This document shows positions 1-7,916 of a stretch of 64,000 bases of DNA, piece after piece (position 1 is the stretch's first letter; every line of letters begins with the position of its first letter). The notes below the pieces were generated by a model, which did no database searches, was not told the DNA's origin, and saw nothing but the letters and a program-made list of their open reading frames with translations. This DNA comes from Haliscomenobacter sp. (GTDB lineage Bacteria > Bacteroidota > Bacteroidia > Chitinophagales > Saprospiraceae): contig JADJHZ010000003.1 in NCBI GenBank assembly GCA_016707205.1, positions 558,001 through 622,000 of the forward strand, in the 5' to 3' direction. Made by a program: the position numbers and the translations under genes.

Positions 1-2
1 CT

Positions 3-290
3 TTTCTGGACAAGTCCGCAGTCTTGCCTCCCGGAACCTTATCCCGGGAAACCGAAGACGGCCTTATTTATCCAAATCCGGCCAGCGACCTGATCCAGGT
101 ACTATGGACCTCAGAAAAAGAAGGGATGCAGCAACTGATCGTAACGGACCTGTATGGGAAACCGGTGCGAACGCTCCCGGTTTGGGTTAGTCGAGGCGCC
201 AATGCACTGGAGATCCCGGTTGCCGAATGGCCGTCTGGCGTCTACTGGGTAAAGGCGGGAGGAAAAACGCGCGCGTTCGTCAAGAAATAG
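3..290 (+). CDS. C-terminal end of a T9SS-exported protein (partial, 5' end outside window)
   Basis: The reading frame is open from the first bases of the window to a TAG at 288-290, so only the last ~95 residues are visible. The segment LIYPNPASDLIQV followed by a beta-rich stretch and GVYWVKAG is a classic type A T9SS C-terminal sorting domain, which directs proteins made with a signal peptide through the outer membrane for cleavage and surface attachment or release. The catalytic or adhesive part of the protein is upstream and cannot be named. A TTG at 24 is not a credible start because the frame is open before it. A palindromic repeat begins 20 bases after the stop. Confidence 0.85.
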   Translation, partial: FLDKSAVLPPGTLSRETEDGLIYPNPASDLIQVLWTSEKEGMQQLIVTDLYGKPVRTLPVWVSRGANALEIPVAEWPSGVYWVKAGGKTRAFVKK

Positions 291-310
291 ACAAAAGCCT
301 GCTACCACCA

Positions 311-400
311 CACTACTGGACATTTTCATTTTCGTGGCGCCTAGACCTTCCAGGTTTGCGAAACCTGGAAGGTCTCGTTCCCAAAACGTCCAGTAGTATG
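311..400. repeat. Palindromic element family A, copy 1
   Basis: A ~90-bp element with imperfect terminal inverted repeats (CACTACTGGACATTTT on the left, the complement with CATACTACTGGACGTTTT on the right) and a perfect central hairpin at 343-375, arms AGACCTTCCAGGTTT and its complement around a GCG loop. It fills the gap between two convergent genes and may serve as a bidirectional terminator. Other copies lie at 29238-29329, 35715-35800 and, diverged, 46497-46570. Confidence 0.85.
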
Positions 401-405
401 GCCCC

Positions 406-1066
406 CTACACGACCACTTCAAACTCCAGCTCATCTGCCGGCGTGGAATGAAGTTGCCAATACAGGTCGGCGATCCGGTCGGGGTGATGGGTAGGGCTAT
501 CTTTGCTTACGAAGCCCGCCACGGTAATCGTTGCCACTCTGATCCCCGTTCCGGTCAGGCTGTCGTGGAGTTGGGCGGCCAGGCTCCGAAGGCCGGATTT
601 GCCAATAGCCAGAGAGCCAAGACCGGGGTTGGGGTGAAGCGCCAATCCGCCTCCGGTAAGAAGAATAGTCCCCTGGTTGCGGGCTTTCATGGCCGGCAAC
701 GCCATTTTTACCGCTTCCAGCGCCCCCCCGACGTTGGTCAGGAGGTCTTCCGAAATCGATTCCGCCGTTTCGTCCAGTATGTGGAGGGTTTTGAACTTGG
801 AGGCATTGTACACCAGCACGTCCGGATGCCCCATGTCCCGGGTCATTTTATCCATGGCAGCCCGCAATTCGCCTGGTTTGCCGGCATCGGCCAGGTAATA
901 CCGGGAATAGATCAACTGCTTTTCCAAAAGTTCGTGAAACAGGCTTAAGCCGCCCTTCGTTGCGGGAAAACATAGCCACTGCGTACCCCTCCTTGGCAAA
1001 GCGCTCGGCGACGGAATAACTGATTCCAGGTCCCATGCCAATGATTGCGATCAGTTTGTTGTCCAT
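406..1066 (-). pseudogene. Short-chain dehydrogenase/reductase, frameshifted
   Basis: The protein starts at the ATG at 1066 with an SDR-like N terminus (MDNKLIAIIGMGPGISYSVA, a variant of the glycine-rich NAD(P) loop) and runs in one frame to about position 945. The rest of the SDR fold (VLVYNASKF, GTILLTGGG, a helix with GKSGLRSLAAQL and a C-terminal YW-containing end) continues in a second frame to the stop at 406. Removing one base near 945-948 would restore EGRL-SLFHELLEKQ. The usual YxxxK is replaced by a region reading SLAIGKSG, so the catalytic Tyr is not obvious, as in some atypical SDRs. It follows the NUDIX gene by 7 bases and is probably the last gene of a three-gene operon. The shift may be a sequencing error rather than true decay. 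Confidence 0.75.
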
Positions 1067-1073
1067 TCGCGAT

Positions 1074-1622
1074 TTAAACCGTTTGATGAGCGAAATAGCG
1101 CACCAGCGCGCTAACCGTATGCGGGTGCATAAACGCACCTTCCCAAAGCAGGTTGCGCACCTGCGCGACGGGAATCCGTTCCAGGGTTACGGTTTCGCCG
1201 GCGTCGAGCTCGAGTTCGTGGGTTGATTGAGCGTCTTCGAGGAGCCAGTGGTGGATATAGCTATCCATGAACACCGGATTGGAAGCCACTTTGCCCAGAT
1301 AAGTCCAATTGGAGCCGGTAAAACCGGTTTCTTCCCGCAGTTCCCGGGCCGCTCCACTGCGGTGGTCCTCTCCTGGATCGACGATGCCTCCGGGCAGTTC
1401 CAGGGTTTCCTGGCCGATTCCGAAGCGGTATTGCCGAACAAACAGCATTTCCTGCTCAGCGGTAAGGGCCACGACATTGACGGAGTCGGCAGACTCCAGG
1501 ACGATCATGCGCTCGGTTTCGCCGTTGCGGGGGTTGCGCATATAATCGAACCGCGCCCGGAAGAGCTTGAGGTTGGGGCCTTCTTCCGAGCGCAGCCGAA
1601 GCCATTGGTCTGTTTGGGTCAT
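1074..1622 (-). CDS. NUDIX hydrolase (ADP-ribose pyrophosphatase-like)
   Basis: A 182-residue protein with a complete Nudix box, GGIVDPGEDHRSGAARELREE being split as GGIVDPGE and REL-REE-TGF, around residues 88-110. The box binds Mg2+ and hydrolyses nucleoside diphosphates linked to another moiety. The preceding LFVRQYRFGIGQETLELPGG is typical of the ADP-ribose/GDP-mannose pyrophosphatase branch, in which an N-terminal beta-sheet domain precedes the Nudix fold. Its start codon overlaps the stop of the upstream coiled-coil gene by 4 bases (ATGA), showing translational coupling, and the SDR gene follows 7 bases later. Substrate cannot be decided from sequence alone. Confidence 0.88.
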   Translation of the reverse strand: MTQTDQWLRLRSEEGPNLKLFRARFDYMRNPRNGETERMIVLESADSVNVVALTAEQEMLFVRQYRFGIGQETLELPGGIVDPGEDHRSGAARELREETGFTGSNWTYLGKVASNPVFMDSYIHHWLLEDAQSTHELELDAGETVTLERIPVAQVRNLLWEGAFMHPHTVSALVRYFAHQTV

Positions 1623-2626
1623 GGTTTTTCGTCGATGATCGCGTCGTCGATTAAGTCGTTGCCGTCGTTGTCCCCATCCTCGAAGCCGTGGGTTTTGCCC
1701 TCTTTTTCAGCAGGTTTGTAGTTGGGGTCTTTGCCGATAACTGGGCTGGAAGATGCCGCCTGGTAATCGCCATCGGCAAAGCGTTTGGCTTTCTCGAAGA
1801 AGTCGTCGTGCTTGCTCAGGTCGCTGGCCTTGGCGTCTTTCAGGCTGTCGGTGAACTGCCGGGAGGTGTCCTGGGCTTTTTCCTCGAACTTATCGCCCAG
1901 GTCTTTGGCTTTCTGGATCAGTTCGTCCATCGTTCCGGGAAGGTCTTTTTCCTTGCTGCCCTCTTCGTGCGCTTTTTTGGCCGCTTCTTCGGCTTTGTGC
2001 AGGAGGTGGGACCCAAATTCTTTGGCTCTTTCCCACAGCTCCCCTCCCTTCTCGATGACTTTGCTGCCTACGGCTTCGGCGGCTTCTTTAAATTTTTCTG
2101 CAGCAACCTCGCCCGCTTCCAGGGCTTTGTGGCCGAGGTCTTCGGCAACTTGTTCCACTTTTTTCCCTGCTTCGAGGGTCGTGTCGATCACTTTTCCACC
2201 GATTTTCTGGATCGTGGACGGGTCGACCGGTTTGAGTTCGAGTTCGTCGGGGTGGTCTACGGCGGAAAAGTCGAGCGGTTTGGATGGGTCCGCTTCCGGC
2301 GCTTTTTGCGCGGGAGGAGGAGGCGCGGGTTCGGTTTCGGTTTCTTCGCCGGGGGCCTTATCGAAAAGGTCCTCGGCTTTTTCTACGGCCTTATGGACCA
2401 TATCCCCTGTTTTTTCAGCGATATGCTTACCCACCTCCTGGGCTTTTTCAAAGGTGTGGTCCAGGAAAGCTTCCGTTTTTTCTTTGGCCTGGTGAAAAGC
2501 CGACTCGGAACGTTCGAGGAGTTCGGAACCTGCTTCTTTTCCCGCTTCAACCGCTTTTTCGGCTGCGTTTTTGCCGATAGCTTTGGCGCCGAACAAAAGC
2601 TTCTTCATGTCATTTAAAAATCCCAT
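1619..2626 (-). CDS. Long amphipathic helical protein (LEA/apolipoprotein-like)
   Basis: A 335-residue protein built almost entirely of Ala/Lys/Glu-rich amphipathic helix with recurrent units such as KAVEAGKEAG, EKAEDLFDKA and KVIEKGGELWERAKEFG. There is no signal peptide; the N terminus MGFLNDMKKLLFGAKAIG is itself amphipathic. A Pro/Glu-rich linker (ETEPAPPPPAQKAPEADPS) near residues 97-115 splits two helical halves, and the C terminus is Asp/Asn-rich (GDNDGNDLIDD). The composition resembles LEA-like or apolipoprotein-like stress proteins, which coat membranes or act as molecular shields. It is the first gene of the coupled set with the NUDIX hydrolase and SDR. The function is inferred from composition only. 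Confidence 0.75.
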   Translation of the reverse strand: MGFLNDMKKLLFGAKAIGKNAAEKAVEAGKEAGSELLERSESAFHQAKEKTEAFLDHTFEKAQEVGKHIAEKTGDMVHKAVEKAEDLFDKAPGEETETEPAPPPPAQKAPEADPSKPLDFSAVDHPDELELKPVDPSTIQKIGGKVIDTTLEAGKKVEQVAEDLGHKALEAGEVAAEKFKEAAEAVGSKVIEKGGELWERAKEFGSHLLHKAEEAAKKAHEEGSKEKDLPGTMDELIQKAKDLGDKFEEKAQDTSRQFTDSLKDAKASDLSKHDDFFEKAKRFADGDYQAASSSPVIGKDPNYKPAEKEGKTHGFEDGDNDGNDLIDDAIIDEKP

Positions 2627-2722
2627 GCTGATGTATTTTTTAGGTATTCAAGGTACGGAAAATCGAGGCAAACGAAAAATTTTGAAGACCAACAATCCAT
2701 CCAAGCCGCTGAATGGAATGAT

Positions 2723-3421
2723 TTAAACAGGTTTGTCGTCTATGCCAAGGAATTTTTCCACTTCCCGTTCGATGTACAACGCCTGGTTTGCGCTGCGGAA
2801 CCCCTTGACGAGGCGTTCGTCCTCGCCCTTGTGGGTTTTGTACCGGACGGCGTAGGTGATATCCGGGCGGCCGTTGGTTTTACTGGGAACGTATTCCTCC
2901 ACATAGAGCTGCTGGATATCGGAAGCGATCAGTTGTCTTTTGGGGTTGAACGGAATAGGAATAGGCTGATGACGCACGTCGATGCCCTTGCGGCTCACCG
3001 TGATCAAGGTAGTATTGAGCCAAAGACCCAGGGTATAGATCAGAAAGCTGATCCCTACGATCAAGTGAAGGCTCAGAAAAAGCAGGATTTTCAGTTCCCC
3101 GGAGGAAATCGCCATGACGACAAACGGAATCAGAAAAAGATTCCAGAAGAGAGCAAACACGGTGAAAAACCCTTTACCGCCCCGGGTATTCCTCCATTTA
3201 ACGTCGATGAGGAGTTCGTCCATGCCTCTGCGCACCTCGAAACCCTTGGGGAGCTCGAGTTGAACGCCATCTGCCCGAATCTGAGGCGTCGACGGCTGAA
3301 CGAGTTCTGCGAAGTTGAACACATGGTTACAGGCGGAGCAAACAGCGGCCATATTTTCAATATTTATATGCTCAGCCTCAATAAGTTGACCGCAATTCGG
3401 GCAATTCAGATGTTGGGACAT
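2723..3421 (-). CDS. Zinc-ribbon protein with two membrane helices
   Basis: I place the start at the ATG at 3421 (MSQHLNCPNCGQLIEAEH), because the upstream in-frame extension has no family character. Residues ~6-35 hold a CPNCG ... CSACNH zinc ribbon preceding an alpha-helix, then a soluble beta-rich part (GFEVRRGMDELLIDVKWRN). Two hydrophobic helices (FFTVFALFWNLFLIPFVVMAI and LLFLSLHLIVGISFLIYTLGL) follow around residues 85-145. The C-terminal cytosolic part (TLITVSRKGIDVRHQPIPIP) resembles a PH-like or regulatory beta domain. The same layout is common in uncharacterised Bacteroidota membrane proteins. No partner gene is obvious; the neighbour on the other strand diverges from it. Confidence 0.75.
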   Translation of the reverse strand: MSQHLNCPNCGQLIEAEHINIENMAAVCSACNHVFNFAELVQPSTPQIRADGVQLELPKGFEVRRGMDELLIDVKWRNTRGGKGFFTVFALFWNLFLIPFVVMAISSGELKILLFLSLHLIVGISFLIYTLGLWLNTTLITVSRKGIDVRHQPIPIPFNPKRQLIASDIQQLYVEEYVPSKTNGRPDITYAVRYKTHKGEDERLVKGFRSANQALYIEREVEKFLGIDDKPV

Positions 3422-3496
3422 GCGGTGTTTTTTTTGTAAAGAAAAAACAATTGGCGCATTGAAGCAATTATAATGCTTGACCAAGACTAAAAAAAC

Positions 3497-4541
3497 ATGG
3501 AGTATACCACGCTGGGAAATTCAGGGATACGGGTAAGCAAAATTTGCCTGGGCACGATGACCTTCGGAGAACAGAACACGGAGGCCGAAGGGCACGAGCA
3601 AATGGACTATGCGCTGACCCAGGGCATAAACTTTTTTGACACCGCCGAAATGTATTCCGTTCCCGCCAGGAAGGAAACCCAGGGCAGCACCGAGCGCATT
3701 CTCGGTACGTGGTTCCGCGCCCGGAAGAACCGCGACAAGATCGTTTTGGCTACCAAGATCACCGGTCCTTCCCCTACCTTCAAATTCCTTCGCGATCCGA
3801 TAAACTTTTCGGAGGCCCAGATCCGGGAAGCGTTGGAGGGTAGCCTTACCCGCCTGCAAACGGACTACGTGGACCTTTACCAGCTTCACTGGCCGGAGCG
3901 GAAGATGAATATGTTTGGCAAACGAGGCTTTGAATACGACCCGTCTGATCCCTGGACCGACAATTTCTCCGACGTGATCCGAACGATGGACGCCCTGATC
4001 CGCGAGGGCAAGATCCGGACCTGGGGCGTGTCCAACGAAAACCCCTGGGGATTGATGCGAATGCTCCACCTCGCTGATCTGCTCGGCCTGCCCCGGCCGG
4101 TCAGCATCCAAAACCCCTACAGCCTCCTGAACCGGTTGTTTGAAGTAGGGACTGGCCGAGGCCGCCATCCGGGAACAAGTCGGCCTGCTGGCGTATTCTC
4201 CCATGGCCTTTGGCGTGCTCTCCGGAAAATACGACGATCCGCAAGCGGATATTTCCGCCTCCCGCCTTACGTTGTTCACGCAATATGCCCGGTACAGCAA
4301 CCCATCCTCCCGCGAAGCCGCGCGCGAATACGCCCGCATCGCCAGAGAAGCCGGGCTGCAGCCGGCCCAGATGGCGCTGGCCTTTGTCCATAGCCGGCCC
4401 TTCGTCGCATCTAATATTATTGGCGCCACGACGATGGAACAGCTAAAAGAAAATATCGAAAGTATGCACGTCGCCCTCGCTCCAGAGGTCATCCATGCCA
4501 TTGAAGAGGTACATCGCCGCATCCCGGATCCCGCTCCGTAG
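3497..4541 (+). pseudogene. tas: Tas-like NADP(H)-dependent aldo/keto reductase, frameshifted
   Basis: The N-terminal part (MEYTTLGNSGIRVSKICLGT ... NFFDTAEMYSVP ... DLYQLHWPER) matches the Tas branch of the aldo/keto reductases, NAD(P)H-dependent (beta/alpha)8 barrels that reduce carbonyls; the catalytic Asp and Tyr of DTAEMY are present. The frame breaks at 4148-4150: reading GGG as GG restores LFEVG-LAEAAIREQVGLLAYSPMAFGVLSG and carries the protein to the TAG at 4539-4541, giving 347 residues, very close to the E. coli Tas length. Without the correction the frame drifts into a nonsense tail ending at 4393. A one-base insertion in a G run is the kind of error long-read assemblies leave, so the gene may be intact in the organism. 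It diverges from the zinc-ribbon gene. Confidence 0.85.
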
Positions 4542-4847
4542 GTTGGTGGTTGAGTGGTTAGTGGTTAGTGGTTTGGACGTGCTCGGAATAGAGTACTATC
4601 GAACCGTCTCCAGAACCTTAGCCCCAACTGGCAACCAGCAAAGGCAACTTTGAGCCGGCGCCTCAGACCAGACGCCGGTCGGGCCGAAAGTCCAGACCGA
4701 AGCGTCTGGGGGACCGGCTAATAATTCCGCGCGGAATCCGATCCCGCTAATTGCGGGATGGCGAACAAGCCTCGAACCAGGAGAATTTTGAACAGTCCCT
4801 TTTTCTTTCTAATTCCCCACTCACCCACTCACTAACCACTAACCACT
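4541..4847. repeat. Composite intergenic repeat: inverted heptamer arms around family D copy 1
   Basis: The 306-bp gap has no gene. It opens with five 7-nt units of the type AGTGGTT (4541-4575) and closes with the complementary type ACTAACC (4816-4847), so the two ends can pair. The second array runs into the ATG of the next gene. Between them lies the family D element at 4671-4768. Confidence 0.75.
4671..4768 (+). repeat. Family D intergenic element, copy 1
   Basis: A ~98-bp segment containing GACGCCGGTC, a Tyr-recombinase-like set of short palindromes (GTCCAGACC/GCGTCTGG, TCCGCGCGGA, ATCCCGCTAATTGCGGGAT) and GGCGAACA. The same order of blocks recurs shortened at 30135-30195 and in reverse orientation at 57922-58027, with clear identity by eye. 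Confidence 0.8.
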
Positions 4848-5537
4848 ATGCTTTTAAAGAACCTCCAGGCCGCCCTGGGCGAATTCCTGGTCTTCCTGAA
4901 CGGTCCGAAAGCCGGAGAACGGTTGCCTTTATGGGAAGCCCAGCAGATCTTTCAATCAAACTGGAATCTGGAGGCTACCGATCTGGCTGAAATGTACGGA
5001 CGCAGTCTGGAGAGCACTCAGACGCGGCGCTACTGGAGTGGGGACGATTTCCGGCCCAGGGAGGTCATGCTGGGTTTCATGCAGCAGCAGCAGGAGTTTG
5101 TCCGGCAGCTATTTGCCGATTTATTTCGGGAAGACCGCTCGGTAGAGGGCCGGTTGGGAAGGTTGGTATTCAGCTGCGACGAACTCCTTCAAGATCATCA
5201 GGAACGCCGTCCCAAAGATAAGCTTCCGGCGCACTACCACAGCGGGGATTACCGGATGGCCTTTCTTTACCTGGCATTCCGCTACCCCGACCGGTATACG
5301 CTGTACGATCAGGAAGCATTCACCCGGACGCTTCGCCGAATCGGCGCATCGGATATTCCCTCCGGACATGACCCGGAGCGGTTCGTCAAAGTAAGCCGCA
5401 CGCTTTTCCAGTTCCTGTCCAAAGACGAGGCCATTCAAAGGGCGCATGCCCTTCGGCTGGCGGAAGGAAGGGATTATTCCGGGCCGAGCATGTTGCTGGT
5501 ATATGATTTCATGATGGCCCTGGAAGGCGGCAGATGA
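4848..5537 (+). CDS. Conserved-looking protein of unknown function
   Basis: A 229-residue soluble protein with no signal peptide or membrane segment. It is rich in aromatic residues and helix-forming stretches (MLLKNLQAALGEFLVFL at the start; SGDYRMAFLYLAFRYPDRYT and PSMLLVYDFMMALEGG at the end). The pattern of a central HYHSGDYRMAFLYLAFRYP and a closing LLLVYDFM recalls the N-terminal DNA- or substrate-reading part found fused to AAA ATPases in Bacteroidota, but no ATPase is present here; I offer this only as a weak resemblance. The start is the ATG that ends the upstream heptamer array. The next gene, a glycosyltransferase, begins ~100 bases downstream and need not be related. Confidence 0.6.
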   Translation: MLLKNLQAALGEFLVFLNGPKAGERLPLWEAQQIFQSNWNLEATDLAEMYGRSLESTQTRRYWSGDDFRPREVMLGFMQQQQEFVRQLFADLFREDRSVEGRLGRLVFSCDELLQDHQERRPKDKLPAHYHSGDYRMAFLYLAFRYPDRYTLYDQEAFTRTLRRIGASDIPSGHDPERFVKVSRTLFQFLSKDEAIQRAHALRLAEGRDYSGPSMLLVYDFMMALEGGR

Positions 5538-5636
5538 TTTGTTTACCAAAATTTAATTTCTGATATATCCCCGTTCTCGTTTTTGCCTGTAGTTTCGTGT
5601 TGCTTTTTCGATGATGACTTTATAAAATATTGCGTT

Positions 5637-6665
5637 TTGAAGCCCAAAAAGGTGCTCCTGATCCGTTTTTCTTCCATTGGGGATATTGTTCTGACAAGCC
5701 CGGTGGCGCGCTGTTTGAAGGAACAGTTGGGCGCGGAGGTTCATTTTCTGACCAAAAGGGCCTACCGCGGGATTGTAGATGCCAACCCGCATATCGACAA
5801 GGTTCACGCGTTACACGATAGCTTTCGGGAGCTTATCCGGGAATTGAGGGAGGAGAAATACGACGCCATCATCGATTTGCACCACAACCTTCGAAGCTGG
5901 AAGGTAAAGCGAGGACTTCACCAGGCGCCCGCATTTGCTTTTGACAAACTCAACCTGGAAAAATGGCTGATGGTCCGCTTTAAGATTAATCGCTTGCCCA
6001 AGGTGCATATCGTCGACCGCTACCTTGCGGCTGCAGCTCCGTTGGGCGTGGTTAATGATGGAAAAGGACTGGATTACTTTATTCCTCCCGGACAGGAGGT
6101 GGCTTTACTGGATTTATCGCATCAGTTTTCCCTGGAAAAAGAGCTGCGGGAACTCCTGCTGGAAGGGAAGTTTCTCGCATTCGTCATAGGCGCGGCGCAC
6201 GCCACCAAAAGATTGCCGGTTCACAAGATCGTTTCCATTTGCAGGAAAATAAGACTTCCCGTCCTTCTACTGGGCGGATTGGAGGACCAGCAAACCGGAG
6301 AAGCCATTGTCAACGCCGCCGGACCGCACGTGCTCAACGGCTGCGGGAAATTCAGCCTCCACCAGTCGGCTTCCCTGGTGCGCCAGGCGCTTCAGGTGAT
6401 CACCCACGACACGGGGCTCATGCATATTGCGGCAGCTTTCCGCAAAGAAATCATCTCGATTTGGGGCAATACCATCCCGGAGTTTGGTATGGCGCCCTAT
6501 TACCCCGAGGGGATCTGGGCCAATACCTGTGTGCAGGTACCGGCATTGCCCTGCAGGCCGTGCTCGAAAATCGGATTTCAAACATGCCCAAAGGGTCATT
6601 TCCGCTGTATGGAAGGGATTGATGAAAACCAGATCGCCGCGCTTTCACACGGAGGACGGATCTAG
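5637..6665 (+). CDS. Glycosyltransferase family 9 (heptosyltransferase-like)
   Basis: The N-terminal KVLLIRFSSIGDIVLTSPVARCLK is the signature of GT9 LPS heptosyltransferases (ADP-heptose-dependent, cytosolic face of the inner membrane, LPS core assembly). The C-terminal donor-binding half shows HDTGLMHIAAAFRKEIISIWG, also diagnostic. About 342 residues, the usual family length. No ATG fits; I chose the TTG at 5637 because translation there begins right before the first beta strand, while an upstream TTG at 5583 adds a non-homologous cysteine-rich stretch. A late Cys cluster (CRPCSKIGFQTCPKGHFRCM) is common in Bacteroidota members of the family. It is not within a recognisable LPS cluster here. 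Confidence 0.88.
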   Translation: MKPKKVLLIRFSSIGDIVLTSPVARCLKEQLGAEVHFLTKRAYRGIVDANPHIDKVHALHDSFRELIRELREEKYDAIIDLHHNLRSWKVKRGLHQAPAFAFDKLNLEKWLMVRFKINRLPKVHIVDRYLAAAAPLGVVNDGKGLDYFIPPGQEVALLDLSHQFSLEKELRELLLEGKFLAFVIGAAHATKRLPVHKIVSICRKIRLPVLLLGGLEDQQTGEAIVNAAGPHVLNGCGKFSLHQSASLVRQALQVITHDTGLMHIAAAFRKEIISIWGNTIPEFGMAPYYPEGIWANTCVQVPALPCRPCSKIGFQTCPKGHFRCMEGIDENQIAALSHGGRI

Positions 6666-6739
6666 TTCTCCCGAATTACGCAGAGCAGGATTCAGATTAG
6701 CAATCTTCCCTACACATTTCCGTTAACAAGGGGAGGGAT

Positions 6740-6772
6740 TTTGGCAAAATATGGGAAAAACACCTATCTTTC
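6740..6772 (+). promoter_or_regulatory. Bacteroidota-type promoter for porP-porE
   Basis: A -33 box TTTG at 6740-6743 and a -7 box TATCTTTC at 6765-6772 (consensus TAnnTTTG, last base off) are separated by 21 bases, within the normal range. Transcription would start near 6777-6780, just ahead of the ATG at 6784. Confidence 0.6.
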
Positions 6773-6783
6773 AGGCTTAGCTA

Positions 6784-7836
6784 ATGAACCGCTCTATCGT
6801 TATGAAAGTTTTCTCCTACCTGATTGTTTTTTGGCTTGCCGCATGGGGCTCCCTGCAGGCGCAGGATCTGCATTTCACCATGTTCAACATGTCGCCCCTG
6901 ACCCTAAACCCCGCCTTCACCGGCTCCTTTGAAGGGACGGCGCGGGTTGGTGGAATTTACCGCGACCAATGGTCCAGTTTTATTAGCAAGGAATTCGTCA
7001 CCCCTTCTTTCTATGTAGACGTTCCCCTTATCCGCGGCCTGCGCAAGCAGGACTGGGTAGGGGTCGGGATGATGATGTTCAACGACCAGGCGGGTACCGC
7101 CAAGCTCCAAAACGTGGGGACAATGTTCTCGGCCGCCTACCACGCAGGGCTCGGCAAGGATGGCCGCCATCTGCTGACGTTTGGCTTTCAGGGAGGCAAC
7201 GTGCAGCGGCGGATCGACCTAAAATCCCAGGATATCAAGTTTGAAGATGAACTCCCTACGCAAGCCGGCGGCGGCGGTCTGGGGTTCGGAAACGGAGCCG
7301 ACCGCAAACTGAACGAGAACATGTCTTACCTGGATTTCAATGCCGGTTTGATGCTGCGATCCAGGCTCGACGATAAAAACCAGTTGGAAGTGGGGCTTTC
7401 TTTCTACCACCTGACCCAGCCCAAGTACAACCTGGTCAGCTCACCCAACCAGGACGGGACCAAGCGCCCCATGCGAATGGCGCTGCATGCCAAAGTGCAG
7501 CATCGGTTCTCCGACCTCCTCTACCTGGAGCCCACACTGCTCCTGCAGAGCACCGGCGGGGCCAATGAGTTTGCCATTCAAGCCCTGGCGGGGTATAAGA
7601 TCAACCCCGATTTTACACTGCGTTTTGGCCCCGGATATCGAATGGGCGACGCAGGGCAGCTGATCTTTGGAGTAGATTACCAGGATTTGCGGGTAGCAGC
7701 GAGCTACGATATCAACGTATCCTCTTTGAGCGAGGTCAGCAATTTCCAGAGAGGATTTGAAATTGCCGGGTATTACATCCTCAAGATTTACAAGAAACCG
7801 AAAATCAGTCCGGCTATCCTTTGTCCGCAGCTTTAA
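6784..7836 (+). CDS. porP: PorP/SprF family type IX secretion membrane protein
   Basis: A 350-residue outer-membrane beta-barrel with a signal peptide (hydrophobic stretch ending GSLQAQD). The opening DLHFTMFNMSPLTLNPAFTG is the hallmark of the PorP/SprF family (QYM...NPAYAG type), and the pattern GTARVGGIYRDQWSS, then alternating beta strands, matches throughout. PorP-like proteins associate with the T9SS translocon and with gliding/adhesin secretion; most genomes carry many copies, each paired with a specific partner. An alternative start at the ATG at 6802 would give a tighter signal peptide. The PorE-like gene follows after 80 bases in the same direction, the usual pairing. Confidence 0.9.
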   Translation: MNRSIVMKVFSYLIVFWLAAWGSLQAQDLHFTMFNMSPLTLNPAFTGSFEGTARVGGIYRDQWSSFISKEFVTPSFYVDVPLIRGLRKQDWVGVGMMMFNDQAGTAKLQNVGTMFSAAYHAGLGKDGRHLLTFGFQGGNVQRRIDLKSQDIKFEDELPTQAGGGGLGFGNGADRKLNENMSYLDFNAGLMLRSRLDDKNQLEVGLSFYHLTQPKYNLVSSPNQDGTKRPMRMALHAKVQHRFSDLLYLEPTLLLQSTGGANEFAIQALAGYKINPDFTLRFGPGYRMGDAGQLIFGVDYQDLRVAASYDINVSSLSEVSNFQRGFEIAGYYILKIYKKPKISPAILCPQL

Positions 7837-7916
7837 TCCCCAGGGGAGGAGAACCTCTCTTCCTCCGGGTAATCCAAATCATTTCCTTTGCTTTTGCATA
7901 AAAACATAAAGATCCT

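Noticed and set aside
1688..2617. A Phe/Gly-rich plus-strand ORF over the LEA-like gene
   Set aside because: It is the mirror of Lys/Glu/Ala codons in the real gene.
5583..5636. Longer start of the GT9 gene at a TTG at 5583
   Set aside because: The added residues form a Cys/Asp-rich stretch unlike the family, while TTG at 5637 begins just before the first beta strand.
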